A stretch of 64,000 bases of DNA from Antitrichia curtipendula. Its lineage: Eukaryota > Streptophyta > Bryopsida > Hypnales > Leucodontaceae. Shown here one piece after another: positions 46,156 to 56,124 of the stretch (positions are counted from its first letter, which is position 1; each line of letters opens with the position of its first letter). Location: assembly GCA_951230915.1 (NCBI GenBank), contig OX579638.1:5846696-5910695 (forward strand), written 5' to 3'. The notes beneath the pieces were generated by a model, which was not told where the DNA came from, searched no databases, and worked only from the letters and a program-made list of their open reading frames with translations. The position numbers and the translations under genes were made by a program.

Positions 46156-49100
46156 TCAACGTCTTCTATGCCTAAGAATGCGCATAGAAGTATTTGCATT
46201 TGCTTTTTGTACTATTGGTTCACTACCACCCATTTCTTCGAGTGGACCTTGTCGAGGCACCGACCCCCTGTAATCACTATCTCCTGGAACCTCACCATCT
46301 TCATCTATAGTACCACCGATGGATTCACCATCATCATTGGATGTTGCACTACCACTTTCGCTGGAGGCCTCGGATTTGCGATTTCGTTGTGGTTGAGCTA
46401 TAGAAGACAACGTCCGAAGAGGTTGTTGGCCCATTGCGTCCATAATGCCATTTGTATTGGGTCCTCCTGTTTGAACTTCTCTTGAAAATGGTTGGGAAGC
46501 CGCTTCTTCCCTCCTCAGCCTTCTACGCGTTCTACTACTTACAGTCTTACACGTTCACTAGTAGTACCTTGTGGTCGTGGACGCTTCCCTCGATTATTGG
46601 CATGTACAGGTGGCCACAATGAAGTCGTATTTCTAGTCACACGCTGTGACACCATACCAGCCAATCGTGTACCTATCGACGAAGTTGGTTCGTGTGGACG
46701 GCCGTCGGAATTAGACGGCCTTGATGAACTTTGGATTTGTAGATTTTCCAATATTGGCATTTGCCTTTGTGCAACCGAGACTTGATTTGGAGGGGCCATA
46801 TGTGCTTCTCCAACTTGAGGGGGCCCTTCATTGCGGGTGGTCCTCATGGGCAATGACGGTGGTACTACTACGTCTTCTTCACGTCCTCTTTGAACGTCAA
46901 CACCATCTCTTTCTATTGTGGCATCAACTTGTACATCCATAGGGTCTGGACTTAGTGGTCTCGGTGCCACAACGTCCTCGTTTGTATTGCCCCCACTTGG
47001 CCCAACATTCCACGTTTGTGGCATTTGTGGTGGACTTCCTTGATGTCCCTCGTAGTCATTGTCGTTGTTATCACCCTCTTCAAAGTCAAATACGGATGCA
47101 TCAATTAGAGGACGCACTCCTCCCGCCCCACGAAATCTATCAAACGGTGGCTCATCGTCGTCACTGGAACTATCATCTGAATCGTCATCATTGGGATCAG
47201 AGAGAATCGAACCACGGTCTAGACCATCAGATTCATCTGTCATGGAATCCTCTGACATCATGTTTTCAGTATACCACCTTGTCGGATTTGCTGCAGCCCT
47301 TTCTCTAAGAGTCTTGGAATTGGTATAAATGTAAACCAATTCCTTAGCACGCTCTGATGTCAATCTATTGCGTGATTTGTTGTGGACAAACGAATACATG
47401 CTCCAATTGTGTTCACAGGATGATGCAGAACACACTTGCGCGAGGATCTTTCTGGCAATCGGTGCAAGTGTACGAGCACCGGCTCCGAGAAGGTCCCACC
47501 ATTCGTGAGGTTGCAAATTCAAGGCGTTTATATCAGGAAGTCCACCGAAAATGCCTCGCCGATCTCCAAATGCTTGGTACTCAGACAAAGCTGAAGCAAA
47601 TGCTTGATCTCCAACAGCCAATTTGTGCAAAACTCTCAATATGGCTTCTCTTGCCTCATTATCATCCATTAGCATGACTTCGTCAAGTAAAAAGGGATTC
47701 AATAGAGCCCCAGCGTAATGCAAATCTGTCCTGAGCATGTCCCAGCGCTTGTAGAAATCATCGGTGGCAGAAATTGCATATCTCCGCTCTAATGAAAATG
47801 GTGGATCCTCCAAAGATAAAACATGTTTTTCCACCTTTTTCATTACAAGCCATGCTTTGTCTAAGCACGGGTGCTTGCCATCAAACTCTCGAAGAGCAAT
47901 CAACACGGGCTCCACTATGTGCACAAAGTTCAAACATTTCCTCCAAAATTCATCCGTTCGCACATATCGTCGCACATCGTTAGTTTTTCTTTGCTTTTGA
48001 TTGGATGCCAATCTCCGCGTGTATTCATTCCACTACGGATTGTGGACTGTCGATTCTATCGCTTCCCTCACCTCCACCAAACGTTCGATCATGAGGAACA
48101 TGGTAGCAAAGCGTGTTTGAACGGGATTTTTCAAAACATGATTAGGAGAATGTCGTCGAAAGATTGCAAGTGGCATGTGATGCGTTCGAATGTATTTCAC
48201 AATTGACTTGGCTTTCTTGACCATACTTGTAATCCAATCTTGTTTTCCCCAATCTTCAAGTAGAAGGTCAAGTGCATGTGCTGAACACCCTTGAAAATAT
48301 ATGTGTGGAAATCTACGAAGTAACAGAGCGCCAGCGGCCAACATGTTTGCTGCATTGTCTGTACAAACTTGTACCACGTTCTGTGCCCCTACCTCGTCAA
48401 TGTAATCACCCATGCAATTAGCCACGTAAGTAGCATCTTTGCATCTGTCTGTTGTGTCTATCGATCCAAGAAAAACCTCTCCACTTGTACATGCCAACAT
48501 GACATTCATCAATGGTCGATGTGTAACGTTGTCCCATCCATCAAAGCATATTGTAACGCCATATTTGTGGATTGGTGCCCTCGTCTTCTCTGCTACAATT
48601 GCTGCCACTTCGTCTTTTGTAGATTTTATGAGCTTCGTACGAAGTGCATGGTACACTGGAGGTTTGTAGCCAACTCTTGATTCCGATGTTGATTTCACTG
48701 CATCCAGAAAAGCAGGATGCCTCACTACATTGAATGGTATATTGGCTTCGTAGAAAAACTTAGCCCACTTCTTGTCAAGTACTTGCTTGTTTGATGCGTT
48801 CAGTCCTTCTTATAGAGACAGTTGCCTCATTGATCGACTATGGGTCAAACTAGGGTTGGGCGCCTCCGATGATCGTACTTGAGAGCTTTGCCCCCCAGTG
48901 TTTTCTCCTCCATCGTTTGCCGAGATTGAAGCATCATGTTGTTGCTCACCACGTACTACACTTGGTAGTATCGTTGATGGTGATGTCACTTCCACGTCGC
49001 GTCCAGTTCCGTGCGAAGTGTCCGTAGGTATATGTCCTCCACAATTAAAAAACATTACCTTCACGGCTGCATTGACTTTAGTGCACGCTCTCACTCCAAG

Positions 49101-49276
49101 AACGGTGTCATTTTGTCTATATCCCAAATGAAAAAGCAACCGATCCTTTCGATAGCTTAGCAAAGCTTCGCAAAACTTGCAAACAACTTTTCCATCTGGC
49201 CGTAGTGTGTACCAAGGTTCCCACTGTGATCTTGCTCCACCCATTGCTCTTATCTGTCCTCTTTTACCTGCCCCTG
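46156..49276 (-). pseudogene. hAT transposase 1 (BED finger, DUF659-type) with two in-frame stops
   Basis: Coding begins after an acceptor (TTTGGTGCAG) near 49,277; MGGARSQWEPWYTL starts at 49,244. A BED-type zinc finger follows (VVCKFC then LLFHLGY). The catalytic core shows ICFDGWDN and VCTDNAANM, supplying two of the three acidic residues, and CSAHALDLLLEDWG. The C-terminal hAT dimerisation region is HEWWDLL, ILAQVCSASSCEHNWSMYSF and NRLTSERAKELVYIYTN, with the third acidic residue in the CEHNWS block. In-frame TAA (48,812) and TAG (48,032) interrupt an otherwise single frame to 46,539. A Ser/Asp-rich tail ending GDSDYRGS at 46,443-46,156 continues in another frame, through an intron or frameshift; the related copy at 62.4 kb also has GDSDY near its end. 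This copy cannot make active enzyme unless the stops are suppressed. Confidence 0.85.
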
Positions 49277-49460
49277 CACCAAAAAAAAGATTAGTATTCT
49301 GTTTGAAATGTGATGTGGAAACAACACTTGTTGCTCTCACAACAAATGCCACCACAACACACTCTTCTTGGACTTCGCTCTACTACAATGGTTGTACTCC
49401 AACCAAGTCATGAAAGGCAAAATCAGCAAGGGAAAGTAATCTTGAATAGGCAGAAGTCCT

Positions 49461-49467
49461 TAATATA
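49461..49467 (-). promoter_or_regulatory. TATA-like box for transposase 1
   Basis: The minus strand reads GTGTATATTAAGG about 220 bp upstream of the ATG at 49,244, between the gene and the right-end array. Confidence 0.5.
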
Positions 49468-49481
49468 CACCTTGAAGCCCT

Positions 49482-49506
49482 CCCTAAAACCCTAAACCCT
49501 AAACCC
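49482..49506. repeat. Short telomere-like run
   Basis: CCCTAAAACCCTAAACCCTA with one more AACCC: three near-perfect units of the plant telomere repeat, inside hAT 1 next to the transposase promoter. Confidence 0.6.
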
Positions 49507-49559
49507 AGCTAGACGGAGTGACGGCTGATGGGGTGGATCCTAAACCCGCAGCCTTGCCA

Positions 49560-50080
49560 ACAAAACCGTCCAAGTGGCGACTGTCCCGTCCTGTGATATT
49601 CCGGTCCAGGGGACGAGACGGTTTCCCATCCAGAGGACGGAGAGGCCGTCCAAGGGACGGATTACCGTCCTAGAGACGAGAATTTCGTCTAGAGACGGGC
49701 TCTCCGTCTAGAGGACGACTTACCGTCCAGCGACGGAGTCTCCGTCCAGAGGACGGCTTACCGTCCAGCGACGGACTCTCCGTCTAGAGGACGGCTTACC
49801 GTCCAGCAACGGACTCTCCGTCTAGCGGACGGCTTACCGTCCAGCGATCCACTCTCCGTCCAGCGGACGGCCTCTTCGTCTACAGACCGGCTCTCCATCC
49901 AAGAGACAAATGTCCATTTGGCGACGGAGTCACCGTCCAGGAGACGGCCCGACACCGTCGCAGAATGGACAGACTTCATCCGCGCTTCGGATGGTCCCGT
50001 CAGTATCGGCGACGGGCTGTGACGCGTCAGGACGAACGCGTCATGACATCCGGACGTGAAAAGCCCACGTCACGTCCGGA
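49560..50080. repeat. CCGTC/GACGG array at the right end of hAT 1
   Basis: Units of about 38-40 bp (CCGTCCAGCGACGGACTCTC then CGTCTAGAGGACGGCTTAC) repeat at 49,620-49,900 with variants, continuing as looser GACGG motifs to the terminus. It lies both subterminally and upstream of the transposase promoter. Confidence 0.85.
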
Positions 50081-50082
50081 TA

Positions 50083-50092
50083 GACAACCCTG
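50083..50092. repeat. Right terminal inverted repeat of hAT element 1
   Basis: GACAACCCTG, the exact reverse complement of the left end, followed by the 8-bp GAGAAAAC that matches the left flank at six of eight positions. Confidence 0.85.
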
Positions 50093-50100
50093 GAGAAAAC

Positions 50101-50513
50101 CTGTATTCCTGAAGCGTCTGGCACGGCTTCTAGCTTCTTCTTCTAGATTATTCAACGACGGTGCCTGCATAACGAACTCGCTGATCGTTGACCATCTGGC
50201 TTATAGGAATGTGTTGAATTTACCATTCAGCGCGGTTCACCCACCTCCTTGTATATTGTACTCGGAGGCGAAACTCAAGGATGGAAAACTACCTTGGCTC
50301 CAGTCGACGATGATCCCGTTTCTACAGGGGTTGCTGTCGTCTGGAAGCACGGTCCCGGAGTACTGTGAGCGGCACCCTAAAGTCGGGACACCCCGTTGCA
50401 TGCCGGGTTCACCCTTGCATGCCCAGTACGCTACGGTTCTGTCTCAGTTTCAGAAGGGGTTCAAGGTGCCCTATACGGATGAAGAGCTACGTGCCATGGG
50501 AAGTACCAGCTGA
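50101..50513 (+). pseudogene. ParB-like gene, last exon portion 3' of the hAT insertion
   Basis: Reading from the right target duplication gives KPVFLKRLARLLASSSRLF, continuing to FKVPYTDEELRAMGSTS and a TGA at 50,511-50,513. Joined to the exon ending at 33,921, the frame is continuous and the segments share composition with the gene to the left. FKVPYTDEELRAMGS echoes the WVPYTDEAWQELAD of the exon at 31.4 kb. A palindrome copy at 50,550-50,568 lies in the 3' UTR, as expected if this DNA is part of the 22.9-33.9 kb block. Confidence 0.8.
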
Positions 50514-50653
50514 GCTCGCATGCAACTTTGCGGAGGAGGGCGCTAATTGTATCGGCTGGAAGCCGACATAGAATTTTTGTATTGTAGATATAGCGGGAAC
50601 CTTCTTGTTTTTTTAAAACTTATGTAATGGTGAATTTGCTAGCAATCAACTAT

Positions 50654-50659
50654 AATAAA
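50654..50659 (+). terminator. Possible polyadenylation signal of the ParB-like gene
   Basis: AATAAA (in TATAATAAAGG) lies 141 bp after the TGA at 50,511 and downstream of the 3' palindrome. Confidence 0.4.
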
Positions 50660-51435
50660 GGCACACGGCCGGGTGTCCGGCTATACCAGGCGGACATTCC
50701 TTTTGCTCTCGAAGCATGCAAATGCTTCCTTCGAGAGTTTGAACGATTGGGCACGGTCACTGTAATCAAGTGTTGTGAAAGATTCACCTACAGTCGTTGA
50801 GTCTCCACTACACAGCCTATGCTTCACGTAATGACATAGTCTCTTACACTGTTGGGATAAAATTTCTGGAGTAATATATGGCAAGATCTTGTCATTACTT
50901 GTAGCTGAGGTTGTGTAGTGGAGGCACACCGCTTGCGCCCAATCTTTTGCGGGACATGATTACAGAGTTCTGCTTTACCCTTCAACTCTCGATGGTTGCG
51001 TTTGTTGAGCGAAAGTATGTTGTCTTGTATGGCCGGGAGTAGGCGCAAGATTGCCCACCCTTGGTAATCGGGCGAACACCGACTAGGTTCTATGCCTTTA
51101 TTTACCTTTTAAATATATGGGGGTGTTGTGAGCGCGGTCCATTGTGCCTTCTAAGCAATGGATCTTTTTATGCTAACGTTTTCTGAGTGTCGTGGATGGC
51201 AGCGAATACTACTAGAATTGCATGGATAACTAACAAGCTGACTGTGATGAGCAAAGGTGATTGGTAATTCCTAACTCCCTAACTGTCTATCCTATGTATA
51301 GTGTTGGTTGGGTAGTTGGCGTCATTTCTAACGTCCCTAACTACGTGAGCGGGGAACCTTTACATTCCTTCCATGAGTGTTGAAGACTATTTTTGGAGGT
51401 TTGACACTTCTCTCAGAAGTTTCAATCCTACGGCT
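50660..51435. other. Intergenic stretch, no gene recognised
   Basis: The moderately GC-rich sequence contains one small imperfect hairpin, CTCTCGAAGCATGC/GCTTCCTTCGAGAG, at 50,706-50,739. The minus-strand open frames here give no recognisable protein. Confidence 0.4.
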
Positions 51436-51439
51436 AACC

Positions 51440-51965
51440 CTAAGCTTAATTTTTTCCTCTAATTCCCAACTTCTAAATATAACTCTAGATTTTTACTTCT
51501 AAATTTAACTCTGGATTTTTACTCCTAAATTTAACTCCAAATTTTTACTCCTAATATTTAACTCTAGATTTTTACTCCTAAATTTAACTCTAAATGTTTA
51601 CTCCTAAATTTAACTCTGGATTTTTACTCCTAAATTTAACTCCAAATTTTTACTCCTAATATTTAACTCCAAATTTTTACTCCTAAATTTAACTCTAAAT
51701 GTTTACTCCTAAATTTAACTCTAAATGTTTACTCCTAAATTTAACTCTGGATTTTTACTCCTAAATTTAACTCTAGATTTTTACTCCTAATATTTAACTC
51801 TAGATTTTTACTCCTAAATTTAATTCTAAATGTTTATTCCTAAATTTAACTCTAAATTTGTACTCCTACTTTTAACTCTTAGATTTTTACTCCTAAACTT
51901 AACTCTAAATGTTTACGCCTAAATTTAACTCTAAATTTGTACTCCTATTTTTAACTCTAAATTTT
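51440..51965. repeat. Minisatellite, ~26-bp unit
   Basis: About 20 variant copies of TTTTTACTCCTAAATTTAAC followed by TCTGGA/TCTAAA. The variants alternate (CTCTGGA, CTCCAAA, CTCTAAATG), indicating higher-order duplication of groups of units. Confidence 0.85.
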
Positions 51966-54407
51966 CATCTTGACTTATTCTAGATCACTATTCACTTGAA
52001 CAGGCTAATTAAGGAAAAAAATCAATGCTAATAAGGAGAAACACCAAGTTTTGATTCAAGGACTTACCTCGTCACTACCGGTGTCGGAATGCGCTCGTCC
52101 GCATCCGCGCGCCCATTTCCATACTCCATGGTGGTCCTTGGGTCGTGGGAATTTTTCCCCAAGTTTACCCGCTTATGTTATAAAAATTGTGGATCCCATG
52201 TGATCTAAAACCTTTTGTTTCCCTTCCTCCTTCCTTCTCCTTCCCTTCTCTCTCTTTTTCTTTCCCTTTCTCTCTTTCTACACTAACACTATTCTACCTA
52301 AACTTTTAATATGGTCTTACGCCTATGACGCTAATAATTGAAAGGCTAACTACCTTCTTACGTTTGTCATTGCGTCATCCTAATCCTCCTTCTAATGGCC
52401 GTGAGGGACTTTCGAGATTTTCCTACCACTCTAGCCTAGGCCACTATTGATCGTCTCCCTCCTTCTTCCGCCTATTTCAACTCCTTCTTCCTAATCTCCT
52501 TCCATTCTTGTTTTGTCGTTTCTGTGGTGGTGAGAGAATTGGAGGTGCTTGTTTTGCAGGTGTACGCGTAGAGATGTCACTTTTATTCTCTCCCTTCCTT
52601 TTCTTTCCTTTTCCTCCCTTTCCTCCTAATCTATTTTCTAATCTCCCTATCAAAATGCCTTAGCTCTCGGTCTGACTTTAGACATTTTACTATTTTTAGA
52701 CTTTCAATATGTTTTTCTTGTAGAGGCTAAAACTAGCTTTCTAAATTGATGTGGAACTTGCAAATCGGACTTCCCTAGCAAAAGTTATGCATGGATGAAG
52801 TTTTGAGTACTAATTAGTGATTGAAACTTCATCCGCTTATATCTCTCTCAATTCAACTCGATTTTCTTTGTACTTTATGTTTTTGGAAAGCTCTTGACCT
52901 CTGCTCTGAGATTCTAAACTTCAATTTATACTAAACCTTCTTCTTAGCGGTCTGACCACACCCTTGGTCTCGGCCCTAAAGAAAGACTAATATTACAATA
53001 ACAATTTGACCCAAATAAGGCAAAAAGGCCTAACTACGTTGAAATGATCAAAAGAAAGGGGGGTTCAAAGCTTCGCCGTATTTTTGATGACACTTTAAAT
53101 TCTATGACAATTTCTAACACCTAGGTTCAAAGCTCCGCTATCCCAGAGGGGGGTTCACCCAACGAGGGAGACTTTAGAAGAAGGTAGGAAAACACACTCT
53201 AAAAAAACACATAACAAGGTCAAAGCTTTGCCGTCCCGAAGGGGGGTCCACTTAACAAGAGAGAAGTTAGAAGAAGGTGGACAAAAAACACTTAAAGAAA
53301 ACACTCCACAAAGTCAAAGCTTCGCCGTCCCGGAGGGGGACCACTACAATGCCGATAAAAGAAGGACAAGGTTAGTTTCTAAATAGTACCCACAACATGC
53401 ATAAAACTCAAGTAATCACAAGGGAGTTAGTAATAAGGCAACACTCAAAGACTAAAGGCCCCCCAAAGCGACATCGCCAAGGTACGGTGGGGGGTTGCTC
53501 TAGGGTTAGTACAATGACAAAAGACTCTCAACAAACAAGTTAGTTCACAAGGATACACCAAAGATAGAAAGACTTCCGAATAACAGCAAAAGTATACACA
53601 AACACACACAAAGTGTGTACAAGGCAAGATAGAAGGACCCTCAAGGACCTTCAAAGCTCGAGATATAACAACAATAGGAGCAAAAAGTGCTCCAAAAACA
53701 CCGTAGAGGTTTCTTGGCTAAAACGCCAAAAATCCCAACATAAGTTGGACCCACGGATCCAAAACAAGATTTGGGGGTGATCTTGAGAGAAAAATGGGGA
53801 CCTTAAATAGGTTTCCAAGGCCCCACCTTCCCCTCAAGAGCTCTAAAGTAACCTTATCAACTTGGATTTTCATCTTCATCTTCAAAGATTTTCATCCTAA
53901 TCCTAAAAAATACTTTTACCTATCTACGCTGGACCAACCTCCTAACTTTTGGAGATCTACTCCAATCGTCAAACGGATTGCGCCATTGGCTCCAGATCGC
54001 CGTGTTTAGTCCAAGACCCCCTTACCCCCCGTACCGAGGACAAAAAACCATCGTAGGCTAATTTAGTTTAAAAAACTAAACCGTGGTAAAATCCTAGATA
54101 TTGGGGGTCTCTTATTTTGAGAAATGTAAATAGCTAAGGGTCTCCGGTAGGTGTGAGGGAGTCAGAAAAGACTCTTGGTTGAATTCGTTCCGCCGTCGTA
54201 TGGTCCCGGAATGCCGGTCAACGTGGCGGGGACCCCGCCACGTGATTAATTCTCGAGGAATCTCGCCGGTTCGGGTACTTGCTGCTATTGGAATGTCACG
54301 AAACTTCACGGAGCACATTATTAATATAAAACAAGCTAGTCTAATTTTTAGTGAGATTTTCTGGCAATCTACGTAATTTCCATGAAATTCCCGTTAGAGG
54401 TTATCAG
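51966..54407. other. Intergenic stretch with a ~95-bp tandem repeat
   Basis: A pyrimidine-rich tract lies at about 52,210-52,280 and 52,585-52,630. Three copies of a unit of about 95 bp (GTCAAAGCTTCGCCGTCCCG, then GAGGGGG and GAAGAAGGTGGACAAAA) lie at 53,118-53,345. Repetitive non-coding DNA of a retroelement is possible, but I find no coding domain. GGCGGGGACCCCGCC at about 54,226-54,240 is a strong short palindrome. Confidence 0.5.
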
Positions 54408-54417
54408 CAGGGTTGAC

Positions 54418-54735
54418 AGGACGTCCGTGTCCACGTCCAGCGGACGTGGACGCTGACCCCCGGACGTCTTTTGACATCCCTGGACGGGCCGTCCGAGCGG
54501 TCGGATCGTCTGCGCGGTCGGGCCGTCCAATCGGTTGGATCGTCCGCGCGGTCGGGAGGCTCGCGGACGGGCCCTCGGGTGGACAGGCCAGACGACGGAC
54601 GGACGCGATAAATCGGACGAGATCGCGCGGACGGTCTTGCGGACGAGATTGTGCGGACGGGCACGTGCGGACGGGATGTCCGCACGATCTGCCCGTCCGA
54701 TTTGCACGTATGCGTCCGCATTGCCTGGTCCCCCT
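54418..54735. repeat. GGACGG/CCGTCC array at the left end of hAT 2
   Basis: Dense GGACG and CGTCC motifs in mixed orientation (GGACGGGCCGTCCGAGCGGT, GCGGACGGTCTTGCGGACGA) over about 320 bp without the strict period of the array at 34.1 kb. It runs directly to the promoter of the plus-strand gene. Confidence 0.8.
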
Positions 54736-54743
54736 TCGGACGC

Positions 54744-54750
54744 CATAAAT
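54744..54750 (+). promoter_or_regulatory. TATA-like box of the GW-domain gene
   Basis: GCCATAAATAGCGC, about 280 bp upstream of the ATG at 55,027, immediately after the last GGACG motif. Confidence 0.5.
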
Positions 54751-55026
54751 AGCGCGGCGGACGGCTCATTCCTCACAGTCGTTTCCCTTGCGGAGTGGGT
54801 GATCCAGTGCCTCTCAGTGGCTCTACGCGCCCCTTTTGTTTTGGTGCGTGAACGATTGTGCTCGGATACTGAATTGCACCAATTTATTTTGGTGATTACT
54901 TGGTTTTGAAGGCCTTGTTAACAACTTCACCTCGTTTCATTGGCAAGTGTCAAGCATTTTGTTAAGTTGTTCTAAAGTTTCATGTGAACTTTGTCATCAA
55001 ATCATTTCATTTTAATCAAGGTTATC

Positions 55027-56124
55027 ATGCCTCGCAATAGTAGTTCAAGGTCCAGTAACAAAGGCAAATCCCAGGACATGAACTGGGGAGATTGGACAAA
55101 TCCAATGTGTGTAGCTGAACCTGGATGGGAAGAAGAGCCCAAGAAGGTTTGGGACTGCACAATGTGCAAAAAGTACGTCAAAATGACGCACCTGTCCAAA
55201 ATGTGGTCACAAAAAAGAGCAGACAAACAAGTTCGACGCTGGGAAGGACAAATTTCCACGTGCGAGAGTCAACACTTTGTGCACCGATACGAGGAAGTAA
55301 CGCGGTGCGCTGAGCTGCCTGACTCCAAACCAAATGTTATGAATTATTCTAACATGGCCATGGTTTGGGCAGAGATTGTACTCCACAAAGATGTAGAGTG
55401 GCGCACAATTTACGGGAAAAATGTTGACAATATGAAGCGCACTGACGCTGTTATTTATACGAGTTGGACTCAACCAAGCGATTGTATGCGAATGTGGTCC
55501 AATCGAGGGCAGTTTGGATTTCCGCCGGTTGTATTGCCGGATGCTGAGGATGAATGGTCGGACGACGATGATGTAGAAGACAATCCAGCACCCGTAACAT
55601 TTACAGTGGGACATGAGCGTCAAGAAGCTCTGGAAGACATCGAGTTCAATCAACAAATGCAAGAAGCTATGCGTAGGAGCATGGAGGATCGGGGTCAACA
55701 ACACGGGCATGACAGGTCCTACCAACATGATCGTACTGCATCTGGTTCACAAGATGGTCAAAGGGTCTTACACTATGCTAACGACCCCCGAGGTACTTAT
55801 TACAACCCAGAAAGAAGCCATGGAACCACACATGATTTTGGATCTAGCCAAGGAGGCTCCCAATACTTGTCCGGATCTACTACGGGTGGTTCATATGAGC
55901 GTCACACAGGCTCTCATCATGTCGAACCAAGGCAAGGAAGGTCTCAGCACCGTGATGTAGTTCCTCCTCCAACATTTGGAGGTCCTTACTATGGAAATCC
56001 CAATCAAGGAGCTACGCCAAGCGACTATGGATGCACTTGGGGCGGAGGACCATATCTTGGCACTTATGGATCCGGTTCCACACCACCAAAACGTAGAGAT
56101 GACATCCATTCAGATTTCGAGTAA
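55027..56124 (+). CDS. GW-domain protein (hAT 2 cargo), short paralogue without RING
   Basis: The frame from MPRNSSSRSS to TAA encodes 365 residues with no internal stop, one of the few intact genes here. Residues 20-132 hold the domain shared with the RING-H2 protein of element 1: CVAEPGWEE, VWDCTMCKKYV, HLSKMWSQKR, CESQHFVHRYEEVTRC, NMAMVWAEIVLHKDVEWRTIYGKN. The equivalent in element 1 is KPGWLE, WTRVICRQYI, CQYPHFKKRMIEVS, QMAYAEVFLGKDVDWSSFLGK. An acidic stretch (about 185-195) and a glutamine/glutamate-rich helix follow. The rest is low-complexity Gly/Ser/His/Tyr-rich sequence. There is no RING finger; it was either lost here or gained in the other lineage. Spaced Cys, His and Trp suggest a metal-stabilised fold, but I do not recognise the family. 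Confidence 0.7.
   Translation: MPRNSSSRSSNKGKSQDMNWGDWTNPMCVAEPGWEEEPKKVWDCTMCKKYVKMTHLSKMWSQKRADKQVRRWEGQISTCESQHFVHRYEEVTRCAELPDSKPNVMNYSNMAMVWAEIVLHKDVEWRTIYGKNVDNMKRTDAVIYTSWTQPSDCMRMWSNRGQFGFPPVVLPDAEDEWSDDDDVEDNPAPVTFTVGHERQEALEDIEFNQQMQEAMRRSMEDRGQQHGHDRSYQHDRTASGSQDGQRVLHYANDPRGTYYNPERSHGTTHDFGSSQGGSQYLSGSTTGGSYERHTGSHHVEPRQGRSQHRDVVPPPTFGGPYYGNPNQGATPSDYGCTWGGGPYLGTYGSGSTPPKRRDDIHSDFE

Larger units (their letters stand above)
33922..50092. mobile_element. hAT transposon 1: 16,171 bp, carrying transposase, kinase and RING genes
   Basis: The left terminus is CAGGGTTGTC (33,922) and the right terminus the exact inverted GACAACCCTG (50,083-50,092); CAGGG ends are typical of hAT transposons. 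Flanking 8-mers are GGAAAAAC (33,914-33,921) and GAGAAAAC (50,093-50,100), six of eight identical, the 8-bp target duplication of the superfamily with later mutation. Deleting the element plus the right duplication joins NPLNPEKP to VFLKRLARLL in a single open frame. Contents in order: GGACGG array, RING-H2/coiled-coil gene (-), array, AT-rich spacer, array, kinase gene (+), spacer, transposase gene (-), array. No 19-bp palindromes lie inside, so it entered after the palindromes were established here. Confidence 0.9.
22910..50568. repeat. Family of 19-bp palindromes, consensus TATCGGCTGGCAGCCGATA
   Basis: The consensus is a 9-bp inverted repeat around one G or C; the outer base pair varies between T(A/G)T and its complement. 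Copies start at 22,910, 23,344, 23,429, 25,534, 25,622, 25,710, 26,996, 27,350, 27,771, 27,871, 28,570, 28,700 (degenerate), 28,922, 28,981, 29,010, 29,062, 29,115, 29,168, 29,327, 30,277, 30,891, 32,361, 33,082, 33,420 and 50,550. I see none elsewhere: the gap 33.9-50.1 kb is the hAT insertion. Introns 30,218-30,339, 30,820-31,002, 32,318-32,413 and 33,330-33,489 each hold exactly one; intron 25,484-25,777 holds three. Others lie in 5' and 3' flanks. Most variants keep the ability to pair. Confidence 0.9.

Noticed and set aside
46721..48680. Plus-strand open frames opposite transposase 1
   Set aside because: They are antisense shadows of a recognisable hAT transposase; no independent motif.
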